From positions 373,617 to 414,015 of the forward strand of contig NW_003107091.1 of the NCBI RefSeq assembly GCF_000003605.2: a stretch of DNA of 40,399 nt, in the 5' to 3' direction. Shown here piece by piece: positions 1 to 14,423 of the stretch. A program made the translations under genes and the position numbers. This DNA is from Saccoglossus kowalevskii. Lineage: Eukaryota; Hemichordata; Enteropneusta; Harrimaniidae. Within the stretch, counting starts at the first letter, position 1. The number at the start of each line of letters is the position of its first letter. Below the pieces are notes generated by a model. It had not been told where the DNA came from and made no database searches. It worked only from the letters and a program-made list of their open reading frames with translations.

Positions 1-94
1 TGGATTTCAAGTCAGTGCTCAAAATTTATGAATAATTAATCCGTTTACAGGTATAGTATATAGTGCTAAAAATTCGCACTAAACTGTTTATGCA

Positions 95-118
95 GCTTCT
101 AATAGAACAAATACTGTA
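95..118. repeat. solo end of the TCTAATAG short repeat family
   Basis: GCTTCTAATAGAACAAATAC followed by TGTA matches the complement of the 33272 element end. No clear partner end is visible upstream. Confidence 0.4.
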
Positions 119-2419
119 CGTTTGTTAATTATTCAGCAAAAGAATGGCAATTATTGATATAAAAAACATGGAGTTAACAAGATATCTATTGTTATACCTT
201 CATGATAAAAGTGAGATACTACAGATCTAGCATTACACTTGTGCTATGTCCATACTCTCTGTAAAACCCTTAACCCTAGTTATATTGTGCACACAGTTTC
301 ATGCCCAAGATTATTAATCTCCGGGATTACAATTAAAATCTTCCTTTGTGAGAATAATTGGAATATTTTTAGCTTGTATATTTTTCAGCAGTCATCAATG
401 TATTGACTTTCCAAGAAGTATATTCCCGCAAAAGTCTTTACGTCATGGTTTTTGCTATCTGCCAAATATAATTAAACCTTGCACTTATCATAGTGTGATA
501 CAAAAACCTGCTTTATGTATTTAGCATTATTTTAGTTCCAACCAGGTGAGATTTTAATATCCTGTCTTTTCATTAACTGTGTCTGTGTTCGCTATTTGCG
601 TGAGAAATATGCATCTTCATTTGAGCAAAATTATCCAATTTCCAGTATTTGAATTTGATTTTCCTGCGGGGACTGCACTTTGACTTGGCTTGAGTGGTAT
701 GTATAATGGAATCGTGTTGATGTACTAAAATGTATGCGTTGTATCGACTCTATACAGTTAATAATTGTATGGCATCTAGCTCTTTAATTGTGTTTGCACC
801 TATGTATAGAAAGCTGACAGCTAAATTAATGTAGAATGTATTGATCTTCATAAGAAATATTGCTTGGAATTCTAAAGCTCCTAAGAAATCATATAGTGTA
901 TACCGCCTTAGTTGTTTAATGATGAGCCGTCTATGTGGCTGATGCTGATTGGTTGAATACTGATGTCATTTTAAAATATTGCCTCTAATCACCTTGTGGA
1001 AGCTTCACTAAGCCAGCTACAAATATGTTCCTTATAATTATTGCACATTGAAAATTAATTGAAAAACATGATTTCAAATTTTGCTTCCATTTCACCGAAT
1101 TCATCTTGGCTTAACATAATTATTTTGTTTCCTCACTGAATAGGTGAATCTTATGTTTCTGCAAAAAATATGCTTTCCATTAACAGCTGTAAACTGCAAT
1201 TTCATGTTAGATGCATTACACAGTATAAATTTATTCAAAAATAATAAATTATGATTCTGGAATGTAAAAACCTGAAATTTTAATTTAATGAAACTTACCA
1301 AATTCTGAAATCTTTACAATGTGTTTATCTTCTCATGTCTTATTAGCAGATAATTTTATTTGCTAATTCAAGATGTGGCTAGTCATTTTGACAATACATT
1401 TATCATTAAATCCATTATCATATTGTCATTTTACTTATGTTGTTGCTAATATATGCACTGAGACAAATTCATTGAAATTATTTTAATTATTGTAATCACT
1501 GTGAACCTTTAAATGTATTTCCACTATTATTTTTTATGATTTTGATAATTGAAATGCATTCAAATTTCATGAAAGTTACTGTGACTCAGTTTTTTTCATG
1601 AGATAAATTTGTGACAATTGGTTCTATAGTCAAATTTATGGTACAGCATTTCATTTTAAGGCAGGTGTTTTACCTTTGGCAATTTTACCCATGTACCGTA
1701 GTATATTTTCACCAGGCCTTTTTAGCCTGGTGGTTTTTTACCTGGGCAGTTTTACCATGCTTTTCCACTGAAATGTTTGGACTAGAGAAAACAATGGAGG
1801 TTATTTATGTTGATTATTTCTATTGTTGCTAAACACATAAAACACATCTGCAAGTCAGTCACCATTATGTAAATAAGCCACAATGCTTGTGAATTTACCT
1901 GGGGAGAATACTGGAGTGTTTTATAGCACTTTGTTGACATAGCAACAACATTGATTTTTAATTTACTTTTAAATTCTCATTCAGGATCAAAAAAATTGTT
2001 GAAATAAAGAATACTGGGCTAGATTTCATTGGAGAGTGATCCTTGTTTTTTAATATAAAATCCCAAAATTGCCTCAGGTTATATACCAGTTCACAATTGT
2101 TCCATGGACAGACTGTCTACATATGTTAGTCTATACGGCAGTATCAGGAATAGGGACTTGCTAGGTTATATCAAGCTGGTTTATTTTGTTGGCTTCCTGC
2201 CCATTTACATGCACCTGTGTAGACTTTGCTAGTGAGAATGTAATAACAGACATGGTGATATGGATATTTTCTGACTGATCCTGGTTTAATATATGCATCT
2301 GAAAAATTAGTAATGTAATTATCATGCGTACATTTCAATTGGAAAACAAAAATTCCTCGCAGTTAATCACCCAGAAGTTCCAAATATTAGTGTAAATTTC
2401 TATTTCTTTGTAATGTGGT

Positions 2420-2470
2420 GTGTCTCTGTCTGTCTGTCTGTCTGTGTGTGTGTGTGTGTATATATATATT
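2420..2470. repeat. compound microsatellite (TCTG)n(TG)n(TA)n
   Basis: Runs of CTGT, then GT, then AT units in direct succession. Simple sequence; a short open frame starting in this tract has no coding character. Confidence 0.9.
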
Positions 2471-5371
2471 GATATGGTGGAATCGTGTTCATAGAAAGGC
2501 AATTACTCTGCTTATGAAGCAGAACCATGATATCATTGTAGATGGGTGGGCACAACAAGGGCATTTCAATTCATTATGCAAATATATCAAAACAATTACC
2601 ATATTTAATAAAATACTTCTCTTGATCAGTTTCAAATCTACTTTGAAATGGAATCAATGTTTGAAATCCGGTTTGAATGGAATTGGCGAGTCTTTTCTTT
2701 CAAGTTGCAGTTTTCAGCTGATCTGGTATTTTATTTTGACTCTGCTGATGTTATGCAAATGTTGGTTTTATTTCATTTGATAAGGTTTCACCTGCTCAGA
2801 AAACTCAATAACAAAACCAGAACCAGGATTACATTTTTAGAATGTTGCTATGGATATGCTATACAGACTTTCACTTTTGAAAGTGATAGAGATGGGTGGA
2901 TCACTGGATGGATAAAGTGTTTAGCACCGTATGAAAATATGTAGGTACCTCTTTAGTATATAGGCATGATAAGCTGAAGTGAGAATAAATTATCATTGTT
3001 TTTAAGATCAAATATTTCAAATTATTTATTCATTCAAAATGGCTTCTGAGCAAAGCATCTTCAAGGTTCAGAGTAGTACCACTCATAATGTTTTGACGTT
3101 AACTTTAATATTAATGGTGCAAGTGTGAAAACTTTTAAGAATAAATGCTGCAATTATTTCTCTAAGCTGTGTTACATACACATTTCAATGTTTAGAGAGT
3201 ACTTGCGATTGTATTACCAGGGTATGGGAGCCCAGAACCTCCATAGAAATTTTAAATGACCAGTAAAACAGTCAGACCAATCAAAGAGCTGCTTGACTCT
3301 ATTTTTAATGGCAAGGAATCTTGGGTTTCCTATAAATCTGTTGTCATTCAACATTTTCTGAAATTTCCATTTTGTTACTACATTCTGTAACAGATTTGAC
3401 CTTGAAATTGGGTTTTTTCTTGATTGTAAAGTTTAAACCCTGCTCATTTTACTGAAAATAGATTGAGTGTTATGAAGTCTGTCTGTGCAGGTCTCCAGTT
3501 CAATACAGTATGCGATGAACTTGCATGAATTTGTATTTCAAAGAATAAAAATTGTTTTTCAAATCCCACCTGTGTAGCAAGCCCAGTATTGGAAATCTAG
3601 TCACATAATGTAACCAGAGGCATTATGGGTACTGTAATAAATCATTATAGAATACTTATCAGACTGATGATAGATATTCAATTGCCATTAAAGAATGTTG
3701 GAAATCAATGATGTAAAGCTGCAGTCTCCCTCACTTCCAGCAATCTGGAGAATGGTAAATTTGTATTGGCAACTCTAACACCAGTGATGCTAAAAAAAAA
3801 CTTGATCAGTTACGTTAACATTTTTTGGGGAGGGTGTGGATTGACATTAATGGGATGGCAGTTGTTTTGGATCATGGGATTACTGGGGATGACGTCGTGG
3901 AAATCATAGTGTTTAATGTAATGTTGATATGCCTTCATCATGTGTGCTGTAAAATGTTATTCCCTCCATCAACTGAGACTTCCATCAGAGGTTGCATAAA
4001 CAGAGCGAGTGTAAAAGGTTGCCAAACTGGAGTGAGTGTAAAAGGTACAGTCTAGTTTCATTTCTTGTATTGGTTTCAGTTTGCCAGCCAGTTAAATTAT
4101 TATTGTGCTAGTTTTAATGCTTGTGCTTTTAGTTTGCACGTCTCACAATACTTTTCTTTGAGAATCTATAAAACTAAATGCGCCATTTGAATTTTCACCT
4201 GTTACTATACCTCCAGTCTGCAGTAGATTATGAAGAATTAATGTCCTGAGCTATGTCAAACTGTGCTGCTCCTATGATATTACAGATAAATAGGAACAGG
4301 TGATTTTTTATAAAATATAGATCGGAATCAAAAGATTTATGGTTTTTTTGCTTAGGCCAAGGTTTTCTTGCTGTTTTTATCTTTGCAGTAACATGAAAAT
4401 GTGTCAGTTTTATGGTAAATATAGGTGTATTTTTTTATGCTAGGCTTTATTGCTTTTAATATCACTGCGAAAGGTAGGCACCAGTGTTTCCTGTCGCCTG
4501 CTATTGCCAGATTTATTAGAAAATGTTGATTGAGAAGGAGTATCATAATTTATGCTGTTTTCAATAGATTTCAAGTTGTACCTGAATTTATGGGCTACAC
4601 TACCGTATATTCAATTTTGTTCATTTTGACATACAGGTAGCTTTATAAATAAAATTTTAAAAAATGTATTTGCTCTATAAGAAGCACATGTAAACCAGCA
4701 GTTGCTTTTGTTATACACTAGATTATTGAAATCCCAGATTAAAATATGACTTATTATCATAGAAACACCTCTGTTCTTTACGTATTACTGATGGAGCAAT
4801 AAGGGTACGTAAAAATGTGTTAATGATAAAATTACGTCATTTAAAATGATAATTATGTGACATTTCTTTCGTCAGAGAAAATTGAGATCCTAACTACTGG
4901 AAAAAAATTAAACCACTTTTAAATAGTTGAGAAAATTGGCAGTGTTTTTAAAAAATAAAATTGCATTGAAATTTTCAACTAAAAATGGCGATTACAAAAA
5001 CATTAGATGTCCATACATGGTGCATATTTTGTTGTCAGAGCATCATTTCTGTCATAACACAATAACTTGCAGTGTTTTATGACCAAAAAAAGATCAGTTT
5101 TATTGCCATGAAAAAGACTTGAGATTTATTGTGTGAATGGGTAAAATGCGTTTTATCTGTTATCATGAAAGCTGTTTCAGTATTCGTTTTACCTTTAAAA
5201 AAGTGGTAATCGCCTCTTTAAAAAACATCATGTACTGAAATCAATGCCCAGCAGATCATACTGCAACTTCGATAATAATGAATTTTACTTCAGCAATGGT
5301 TATGCCTTAAATGTTTAGAAACTGTCGGCAGTACCACATGTTATTCTGATTGGCTAATGGCATATCAGGTC

Positions 5372-5720
5372 AGATTTGTTCATTTTGTGAACAGTCTTCA
5401 AATCCCTAATTTTGATGAATATTTTTGGTTAAAAGTACAATTTTTGAAAATGGCTAGTCTGATTGCTTCATTAAGTTTTGTGCACACACCACAAGTAGAC
5501 CTTAGTTAGATTTGTTCTTTTTGTGACGATATCTTCAATTCTCTAATTTTTGGTGTATTTTTGTCATTTTTAGTAAAATATGCTATTTTAGACCTTCTAT
5601 AAAATGGCTAGCCTATTTGCTTCGATATTTTATCTGTACACATCTTGTGTGGACCTCTTACAGATTTGTTCATTTTGTAACAATAAGTTATTCTAATTTT
5701 GTCATTTTTGGTTTGGGGGA
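5372..5720. repeat. degenerate direct triplication, about 136-154 bp
   Basis: AGATTTGTTCATTTTGT or a close variant recurs at 5372, 5508 and 5662. Between them AAAATGGCTAG, TTGCTTC and TGG/TAGACCT markers recur in the same order. The copies are strongly diverged. No function is visible. Confidence 0.6.
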
Positions 5721-8700
5721 AAAAAAATATATTCAAATTTCTAACTATACAGTGGAGCTATATCAGCCGACAGACTACTTGTTTAAATTAGTTTCTTCTT
5801 TACGGTACCTAGTCTTGGATAACTTATTTGCCTAATGATGTTCTTAGTACAACATTTTAATATTGAAGTTGAGTGCACTGTGGCGCTGGATTGATCAAAT
5901 TTCTCATTATGAATGTCTGGTAGAATTATTAGCCAAAAAAGTGACGCTGCTATAGCCGCGTACCTCCTTACGCACTATTCAATTTTCCTGCATTAGTTCA
6001 GCTAAGTCTGTGTGCATTTCAGTATCGTCCCTTATTATCTTGTATTGGTGATCGAATCCAGCTTTTCAGTTATTTATCACAGTGATTCAAATTCTTTTTC
6101 GCACAAATATATAAATATCTTTCATTGTAATTAAAAATAAATTCTAATTTTTATTTCCTCACTGGCCGAGAACTTAAGAGACACGTCGCACATAATTAGA
6201 GCGAGTTAGTTCAGCGTCGCTGCCGTTTTCATCCAAGTCGGCATACCTGATTTAACTGCCAAATGAAATCTGTCTCTGTAAGCATCTTCTTCAGGTTTAA
6301 TAGAAACGTTTTATGCTGCGATGCTTACTGGCTCCAGTGATTCAACCTGACTTCCTGTATCACTGTTTAAAAGAGAGTCCGTTTAGATCTGACAGTATCA
6401 TTTAGGGGAACAACGAGAGCCAAGCGATGATGACTCCAATTAGAGTCTAATATGCGTGAATAGGGGGTGAATAAAAATGAAGAATAACTAGTGTGTGCAT
6501 GTGAAGTTACCCTTTTAAAGTGAGGTTTATTGTATACTGTATGCTAACAAAGTGGATCCATATGTTACTTGTTAACTTGTATTATTTACATATAGTGTTA
6601 TGTCTTAATGCAGGGCTATTTCTGCCTCCCTTTTCCATACGTGCATCACTTTTAATTTTTTTTTTGGCAAAAACACAATGCTGCTCTATAGTACATTTAA
6701 GATTTTGTGTTGGCTTTGAACGCAAGAATGAGAATAGCATGAAAATATCTCTTACTAGTTCAAGTTTTATCGCCTTAGTGGTTGCTCAAGGGACTTTCAT
6801 ATTCGGCATCTTCTGATTTGTTGTTTCCTTTCCTTTGCTTTCACTTCTATCAGCTTCCTCTTTCAGAAATTGAGACTCATCATTCTCCAATCTGTCATTG
6901 CCATAGAACCAGTTGTCATGGTGATATCATCTGCTTTGTCATATCATTAGGAATACAAATGTATGTTTTCCTGCTAGGTCACGTTCAGTCTCGCATATAC
7001 CCATATTTGTGATGTATAAACGTGTGTGTACAATAATTTAAGATTTGGACTGATATTAAAATAAAAAAAAAATGTATGATAAGGCCTATAACCATGATGT
7101 ATACTGTATTCGATTTGTTCCTTGTGCACAGGCTTATGTTAATAACAGAACTGTGTCTATGGTTAAAATGAGTCGTATTTGAATGTCATAGTATATAATA
7201 AACAGTTTTTGGTTTATGTGGCTTGTTTTAGAGATGTGCTATATAAAATTTCACTATCATAAATTTCATGATATACAAATGACCAAATAAAATTAACAAA
7301 ATAGTATTGTGGCGTAGTAGGCCAGTATTCTATTAGGGTATTGTCCCCCTTGTAAGGAGATTTGGATGGGTGGCACTAAATTTGTGTTCCCTCTAACTGT
7401 TCTGTTGCACAGAACACAACAACAAAACATGTGTTATGCTAGTAGTATGCAAATTAGGCTAGATCTTTTTTTTTGATTTTTTTGATGGAATGTAAATGGC
7501 ATAAAATGTGCAGAATCCAGAATAAAACTGTTTATGCACATGCATATTTTACAAAACCCCATGAACATCAACATGGAATAATATTGTAAGAACAATGTAC
7601 AAAGAAAGATTGGAATATGTAAATACCATATTATCTCTGATAGAAGTGCACATAAACTAATAAAATGGCTTATACTGAATCATAATAGGGTTGTTCTCAG
7701 ACCATTAGCGTAGGGCCTTTTTACTCCATAATTTTGGGTAAACATAGCTTAATCATTACAATGAAGATAATTAACATATTCTATTGTTATGCAAATTATC
7801 TACAACGCTATGCTATTTTACTGGGGAGCCTTACATAGTCAAATCAATGTAAAAGAAAGTATGCCTGACACGGTTAGAGATGAAATAATCCAAGACACCT
7901 CTATTATTTACACAAATGCATGCATTCCAAATAGAGCAAATATCGTCTTAGAAAAATATCTTATCTGTACCTGAATACATGGTTGCATTGGGCCAAGTTT
8001 TATTTGGAATTGATAGTAGTTTATGCTGCAGATTGTTAAGATTAATTTAATATTGAATGTGCTGTACCTATATTGTTTCAATCTATCTTCATTGTGAGTA
8101 CTTTTGTAGATAACAATTATATAATTGTCTTTCAGTCATCGACTGCTAAATCAGTTGTACAAAATCACACAGTGTACACACGTCAAAATAAGTAGTGAGA
8201 GGATATCCATGGTTAGTGTTTTGAAACTTTGCCATATAAATAATAGAAATAAGTTTTGAAGCTGTTTGGTTATCAATCATGCAGTTTTTGTCACTTAGTG
8301 TTTTCATTAGTTTCATCATCTTTCTATGGTCATTTGTGACCAGGTACTTGTGAACCAATGATGGGGAAGGTGTATCATAACACACTTGAAATTTGTGGCA
8401 AGACTGTATGTTGTGAAAATATCCCTTTATTTGGTGATTTTTATTCAAAATCAGTATGTGTTGCGCCAAGGAAATTATCAAGGTTTTTAATGATTTGGAT
8501 ATCATTTCAAAGTTCACGTTTTCAGTTGGCAACACCTTGTTGTTGGCTCCAGGCATCTATCTTCTAATGAGTGTTCCTTCCTGGCAGGGACTCAATGTAA
8601 CATAATTTTATTTTGTTGAGTTAATTTTTGTGAGCTGAAAAAAAATCAATGTCTTTAGACAGGGAGTTTGAATTTCATGAAATTGTAGCTGTCATGAAAT

Positions 8701-8792
8701 CATACACAATAATGAACATTTCTGGCTTTGCAAATGTAACAGCAAAGCTGGTCTTGTACACCCCTGTGCTAAAGATTAATATTCCATTTTAA

Positions 8793-8814
8793 TATATATA
8801 TATATATATATATA
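8793..8814. repeat. (TA)n microsatellite
   Basis: Alternating AT run of about 22 bp. Confidence 0.9.
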
Positions 8815-9354
8815 GTCTTTATCATGTTTGTTTAATAAAAACATGATTATGCCATGTGAAATTATTCAATTGATTTGCTGAGAAAACCACATAGTTTATC
8901 AAAATGCTCTGAATATTTCATTAGTTTCTCAAGCTAATGTGCTATATATCTTAGAACATTCTCTATTCTTATCCTCTATATCCAGTCCATTGGGGAACAC
9001 AAAACAAAAGAACCGTAATAATGAAAAATTTATGAATTCTATATTCCTTTATAGGTACTGTCAATGTAATAAATAAATTGGTATATAATATCAATACAGC
9101 CATAAATATTCAAGATCCCAACAAAATTTGGGGTAATTTTTCTTTTATCTGCATTAGTTTTTATGAAATAAACATAAATTATTGAATGTTTCTGATTTTT
9201 CAGTTTGTTAAACTATGAGTTTCCTTAAAAATTTGTTGTCCTGATACAATATTGAAATAAGTCCAGTAGCAAATTTGAGTGTATCTGGTGATGTTCTCTG
9301 TATTTTTGTGATTTGCTTGATGCTAGTGTGTGAAAGTTATATAGCTGTACACAA

Positions 9355-9709
9355 TAGGTGATTTTCCGTACAATTGCGAGATGTATGAAAGACGCGCGTC
9401 GAACGTCTGCCGCAGAAGTCAAACGATTTGATTTTGAACTAGAATTTCTTTATTTCGTAACTCACACCGACCAGCCGATCTTCGACAGGGGAATATTGCT
9501 TCCGAATACCCTCACTTAATCGAAATTACCTATCTTGAAATGTGGACAGCACATTATTAAGCATGGAAATGTCCCCCAAAGTACTTCGCGTTTGTCGAAT
9601 CCCATGCGATGTTTGACGCCACTACGACGCTATGACATTTGTTTGTCCTGTTTTTATGTTCGATTTCACGCATAACGCGTGATTCTCGCAGTGAACGGAA
9701 AATAGTCTA
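9355..9709 (-). mobile_element. MITE-like element, copy A (inverted partner of copy B)
   Basis: About 350 bp with imperfect terminal inverted repeats. The left end reads TAGGTGATTTTCCGTACAAT and the right end, complemented, reads TAGACTATTTTCCGTTCACT. TA at both ends fits a TA target duplication as in Tc1/mariner-type MITEs. It has no coding capacity. It is much richer in CpG than its surroundings and contains CACGCATAACGCGTG. The reverse complement matches 20047-20410 along its length with scattered differences. Confidence 0.8.
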
Positions 9710-11496
9710 TTGGTAGGTGTGGTGGGTGCTTATAAGGCTCCTGTAGTATGCCCTGATACCGATAAAAACAGTTGAAATTATTTCTCACATTTCCTATCAT
9801 CAGTTTTAACATTTTTGGTCTTAAAATTTGGTGCCCTTCAAGCCCTAAAGGCTTTCTGATGATTTACTGTAAAAGCTTTAATGTTAACTTATTTAATTTC
9901 ACTACTGCATAGAGATGAATTATTTGTGGGATTTGTGTCACTCATTTTGCCAATAGATACAAATGCTCAATTAAAAACGATGAAAATCAATAATGTATTA
10001 CTTTCTTGTGAATATTCTGCCCTTTTTTGATATTTTGATCATTTTCAGTATTCAATTTTAAATTCACATGAATATATTTTATTTGATATCACTTGTGTGT
10101 AAAAATAGTTAAATTAAAACCCACTGAATAATTGATGTTTTTAGTTTAGAGATAGCTATTTTCAGAAATGACATTTTTTTTTCAAATTTAATAAAACCTA
10201 CAGTATTTAAAGTGAAAAAATCTCAATAAATGACATATTAATAAATCGAGGTGTTCTTATTAAGTAGTTGGAGTTGATTACCAATTTAGAATCATTTCAC
10301 AATGGCTTAAACCAATCGCAGAGATGCCATGAAGTGGGCAAAATGTGCTATGTCAATGATTTGCTTTGTAAAGTAGCGACATCACAGCCTTCGGTAGCAA
10401 AGAACATGGGTTTCTATCTACTGTACTCCAGTTCTTGTAGTACTCCATGCTTTTAAATGTCGACTTCACACGTCACTCACAAGGAGAGTTGTATTCTGCA
10501 ATTAAATTTTGAGTATACTGACTTCACTTTCAACAGTTGGTGAGACCGTTAAGCAGCAAATCATCCTTGAAATTATATGCGCGAGTTTCAGCTACATTGT
10601 ACACTGCTGTTCTTATTGATTATCGGGACCATTCAAATGATCGTTCGTTCTTTCAACTTTCTCTCGTTCTGCTCTTTTAAAAATAAGATTGTCAGATGTT
10701 TTTATTTGTCTTTGTATGCACATGTATTTTATCTGACTCCACAAGGTTGTTGGAGAAGCGCTTAAATTTTATGATTGTAATATCAATTAGCAGGTACATG
10801 TATGTTGATGTAGTCTGGATGCAATTGAAATTATCATTAAAAATTTAAATTGCATTGAGTGGTGTTAAAATTAACATCTTTAAATTTGTTTCAATTATGG
10901 CATTAAGACCACATGAGTTTGGAATTTAGCTTAATTTCAGAATGATCGTCTGAGAACCTGTATTCCATGTCTCTGTGTTTTCGTATTTGGATTCTGTAGG
11001 ATGGAATCTTTGCTCGGGGGAATACAAATAGTGTGCAAGTTTTGGACTTCGATGACCTAAAAAGGCCTCCCTTGATAGATGGATTGGTACATGCAGTAAT
11101 GTTATAAGTCAAAGTGTTGCCCTAAATGTTGTCAGCAATATTACTTCACACATGCCAAGTATAGGATGAGTCATCACATGGATCAAGTCGCCTATCTGGG
11201 TGTATTTATCTCTGTACTCTAGCTTTACCCTTGAACAACCTTCAGTCATATTTAAGATACTGCATTTCTTTTAAACCTAACAGTAATGTTATTTTCTTCA
11301 TCGTATATATTTAAGGAAGAATATTATTGAACGGTGCATTTAAAGGTCACATTTTATGGGCTTGCTATGATCTGATTCAATTACTTCTTTAACACATCAT
11401 CTTGTTCTATATCTATAAGCAGTCTGTCTTAACAATTACCTCAGAATCAGATGTGGTGCTTGTAGCTTATTCCATTCATAGACACTATAGCCAAAT

Positions 11497-12080
11497 GCTA
11501 GTACATAGTGGAATTGGAACATACTCCTTGCTATGTTAAACTAGTATGTTGGTCACATCAGTGCTAGTACATAGTGGAATTGGAACATATTCCTTGCTAT
11601 GTTAAACCAGTATGTTAGTCACATCAGTACCAGTACATAGTGGAATTGGAACATATTCCTTGCTATGTTAAACCAGTATGTTGGTCACGTCGGTGCCAGT
11701 ACATAGTGGAATTGGAACATATTCCTTGCTATGTTAAACCAGTATGTTAGTCACATCAGTACCAGTACATAGTGGAATGGGAACATACTCCTTGCTATGT
11801 TAAACCAGTATGTTAGTCACATCAGTACTAGTACATAGTGAAATTGGAACATACTCTTTGCTATGTTAAACCAGTATGTTGGTCACATCAGTACCAGTAC
11901 ATAGTGGAATGGGAACATACTCCTTGCTATGTTAAACCAGTATGTTGATCACATCAGCGCTAGTACCTAGTGGAATGGGAACATACTCCTTGCTATGTTA
12001 AACCAGTATGTTGGTCATGTCAGTACTAGTACATAGTGAATTTGAAACGTATTCCTTGCTATGTTAAACCAATATGTTTG
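11497..12080. repeat. 66-bp tandem repeat, nine copies
   Basis: Units start at 11497, 11563, 11629, 11695, 11761, 11827, 11893, 11959 and 12025, an exact 66-bp period; the ninth is partial. Unit start: GCTAGTACATAGTGGAATTG. Units differ by a few substitutions each. Inside each unit are two inverted-repeat pairs, ACATAG/CTATGT and AACATACT/AGTATGTT, arranged in an interleaved order. No open frame runs through the array. It lies about 2.4 kb upstream of the hnRNP K promoter. Confidence 0.95.
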
Positions 12081-14423
12081 TGGTAGACATACATGTGTAT
12101 GTTATTATCACCTAGCAGCAGACCATATTCAGATCACTTGACATCGTTTCCATTTACCACAAGCAGACTGAGATGTTTTAACTGATCATTATTTAACCAA
12201 ACATGAAATATGGAGTAGGAATTGTGTTCAATTCATCACAACTATAATACCAAAATTAAAGGGGCATCTTCCAGTTAAGCCTAATCTCACAACAAATTTA
12301 CTTTCCGGATTAAAGTAACAATGGATAACAAAAGATAGATTAACATTGTAAACAACATAAACAATAGTGTCCCATGATTCTTTGGTGCAATCCATGGGAT
12401 TGAGCGGTTCCCCTTTAAGTTAATTCTGTTCATGTGGCAGTCTTTCACTGTTGCTTACTGCTTCCACAACAATATATATTGATCATTTTTTATACCATTA
12501 TTCTGCTATGCTCTGTACATAGTAAATTGAAATTTGTCAAAATTTGCTTAAAATCTCAAGATGAATCAGTAAAAATTGCATTATGTAATATTGGGAAATG
12601 CTTGCTTTATTATCCACTGTTTATCACATTAACGAATACTCCTAAAATTACAAAAAGCACACAGCATTGATGCTTTCTGCTACATTACAAAATAGAAAAA
12701 AAAAATTGTGTTTTTTAAGCTATGATGCATACACATTTCCATCTCGTCATATTACATTTTATATTGCATGTTACATTCTAGATGCATTATTTGCATGTTG
12801 AAGTGTTAATTGCTCTAATGATGTTTCAATTGACTGATATTATTCGCTTGAGTTATCATTTTAATTATGAAATTAACAAAACATTCAAATTACTTATCAC
12901 CGGAACTAAATTCACTGGTGTGAAACAAGTACCTATTGCCAAAATAGCCAAATGGACTAGAGAAAAATATTATTTTATTTTTATTTTTTTTTATTTATTT
13001 TTTTTTTTTTTTTGACAACTTCTTAGTAATTATTTAGACACCAAATGTATTTGTACTGTCTGTATATTTGAATAATTTACTAGGGAATGTTTTTAGAAAA
13101 TTGTAGCTTTTTAATTAATAACAACATTCAGCTTCTAATTTCCTTGGTTGTTTTTTTTTCTTAAAATTCAATAAAGCATGCTATCATGCAAAATGTTGGA
13201 ACAGATTGTGTATATCGTCTTTCACAGGCTACATGATATTCATATTTTTTGGTATTTCTCATGATACTTTCTTTAACTCTACTCCAATTTGATAACCAAA
13301 CTACTATTAGTTTCGCTACTGATTAATACACTGTGTGAGGTTTTATCACTAATGGGTCTGTTCCTGGCTAGCTCTATCTACACTGTAGTTGTTTTTCCAG
13401 CATTTCTTCTATATTTTGAGGGATATTTATGATTTGTTTTTTTCAAGTAGTAATGCTAATTGTTGAAAGAAATCATTGCTTTAATTCGTAGCATGGTTAT
13501 AATTTTCAAGCCATATTTCTGTGTAGGATAGGGGCCTTGTTGGGTAAAACATATCCTGCATGTTTCCTGGCTAACCTAGCCCAATATATAGCCAATCTTT
13601 TTAGGAGAGAAAACACAACATGGCATCTAATATTTAGGTTTAATCAGTGAAATAGAAATATTCACCCATCACCAGAATGTGCATGTAATTTATTTACACA
13701 TGAAATGCTAGATATTTATTTAATTTTCGGTGGAGATCAATGGAATTTTTTTTTCTTTTTATTAATGATTTAAACACTTTTTTTTTTCGAATTGTCAAAC
13801 TTGGGAATGAGAGGGTTTTCTGTTGAGTTACAAAGGTCATTCTCCATGCTTATCACTGTGGTTTCTTCACCATTCCTTGTGATGAGTCAACATAGCACGT
13901 TGTCATGGTTACAAGTATATGTAAAGAGGCATCATGGTCTTCTGGTTAGCTACACAATACCATGCCCCCTATCTCTTTGATTATTAGTAATTTTCCTTTG
14001 ATGTTCCAAGTAGATCCTGATTAGTGTTCATCTTTGTAATATACTGGGTGTTTTTCGACCTACAACCACATTTTTTTTTACCCTTTTTTTTTTCTTTATT
14101 CATCATAAATTTTCCATTATGAAAAAAAAGTGAGTGTCTAAAAAATAGGTTAATTCATCTCAATATTTAAATAATATAAATGTATTATAATTCTGAATGG
14201 TTATAATGATATGAAAAGCACTATACACCAAAAGCACTTTGAGTCTAAAATGTATGTAAATGCTATATAAAACAATCCAAATATGTCAAAATTGTATTTC
14301 TGATTGTAGTGCATGTTTCAGAATTATATAGCAGTAATGTATCATATGATGTACCCTGCTGCCAGTGGTCAATTTTCATAATTATGCCAATATTGAATTG
14401 CTGTGTGCAGTTGAATGGGAGGT

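Larger units (their letters stand above)
1..14423. other. upstream intergenic DNA without a recognised gene
   Basis: AT-rich sequence with stops frequent in all frames. The longest frame (8146-8556, minus, 136 codons) has no recognisable domain and ordinary AT-driven composition. Apart from the repeats listed, one stretch near 5940-6460 has more CG dinucleotides than its surroundings. I see no tRNA or rRNA. Distal enhancers or an untranslated leader exon of hnRNP K could lie here. Confidence 0.6.

Noticed and set aside
6041-6060. tRNA B-box-like TGATCGAATCC
   Set aside because: No matching A-box, acceptor stem or cloverleaf around it.
8146-8556. Minus-strand open frame of 136 codons, the longest in the upstream region
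   Set aside because: No recognisable domain, Lys/Ile/Asn/Leu-rich composition as expected of AT-rich DNA, no splice or promoter context, and strong overlap with an unrelated plus-strand frame.
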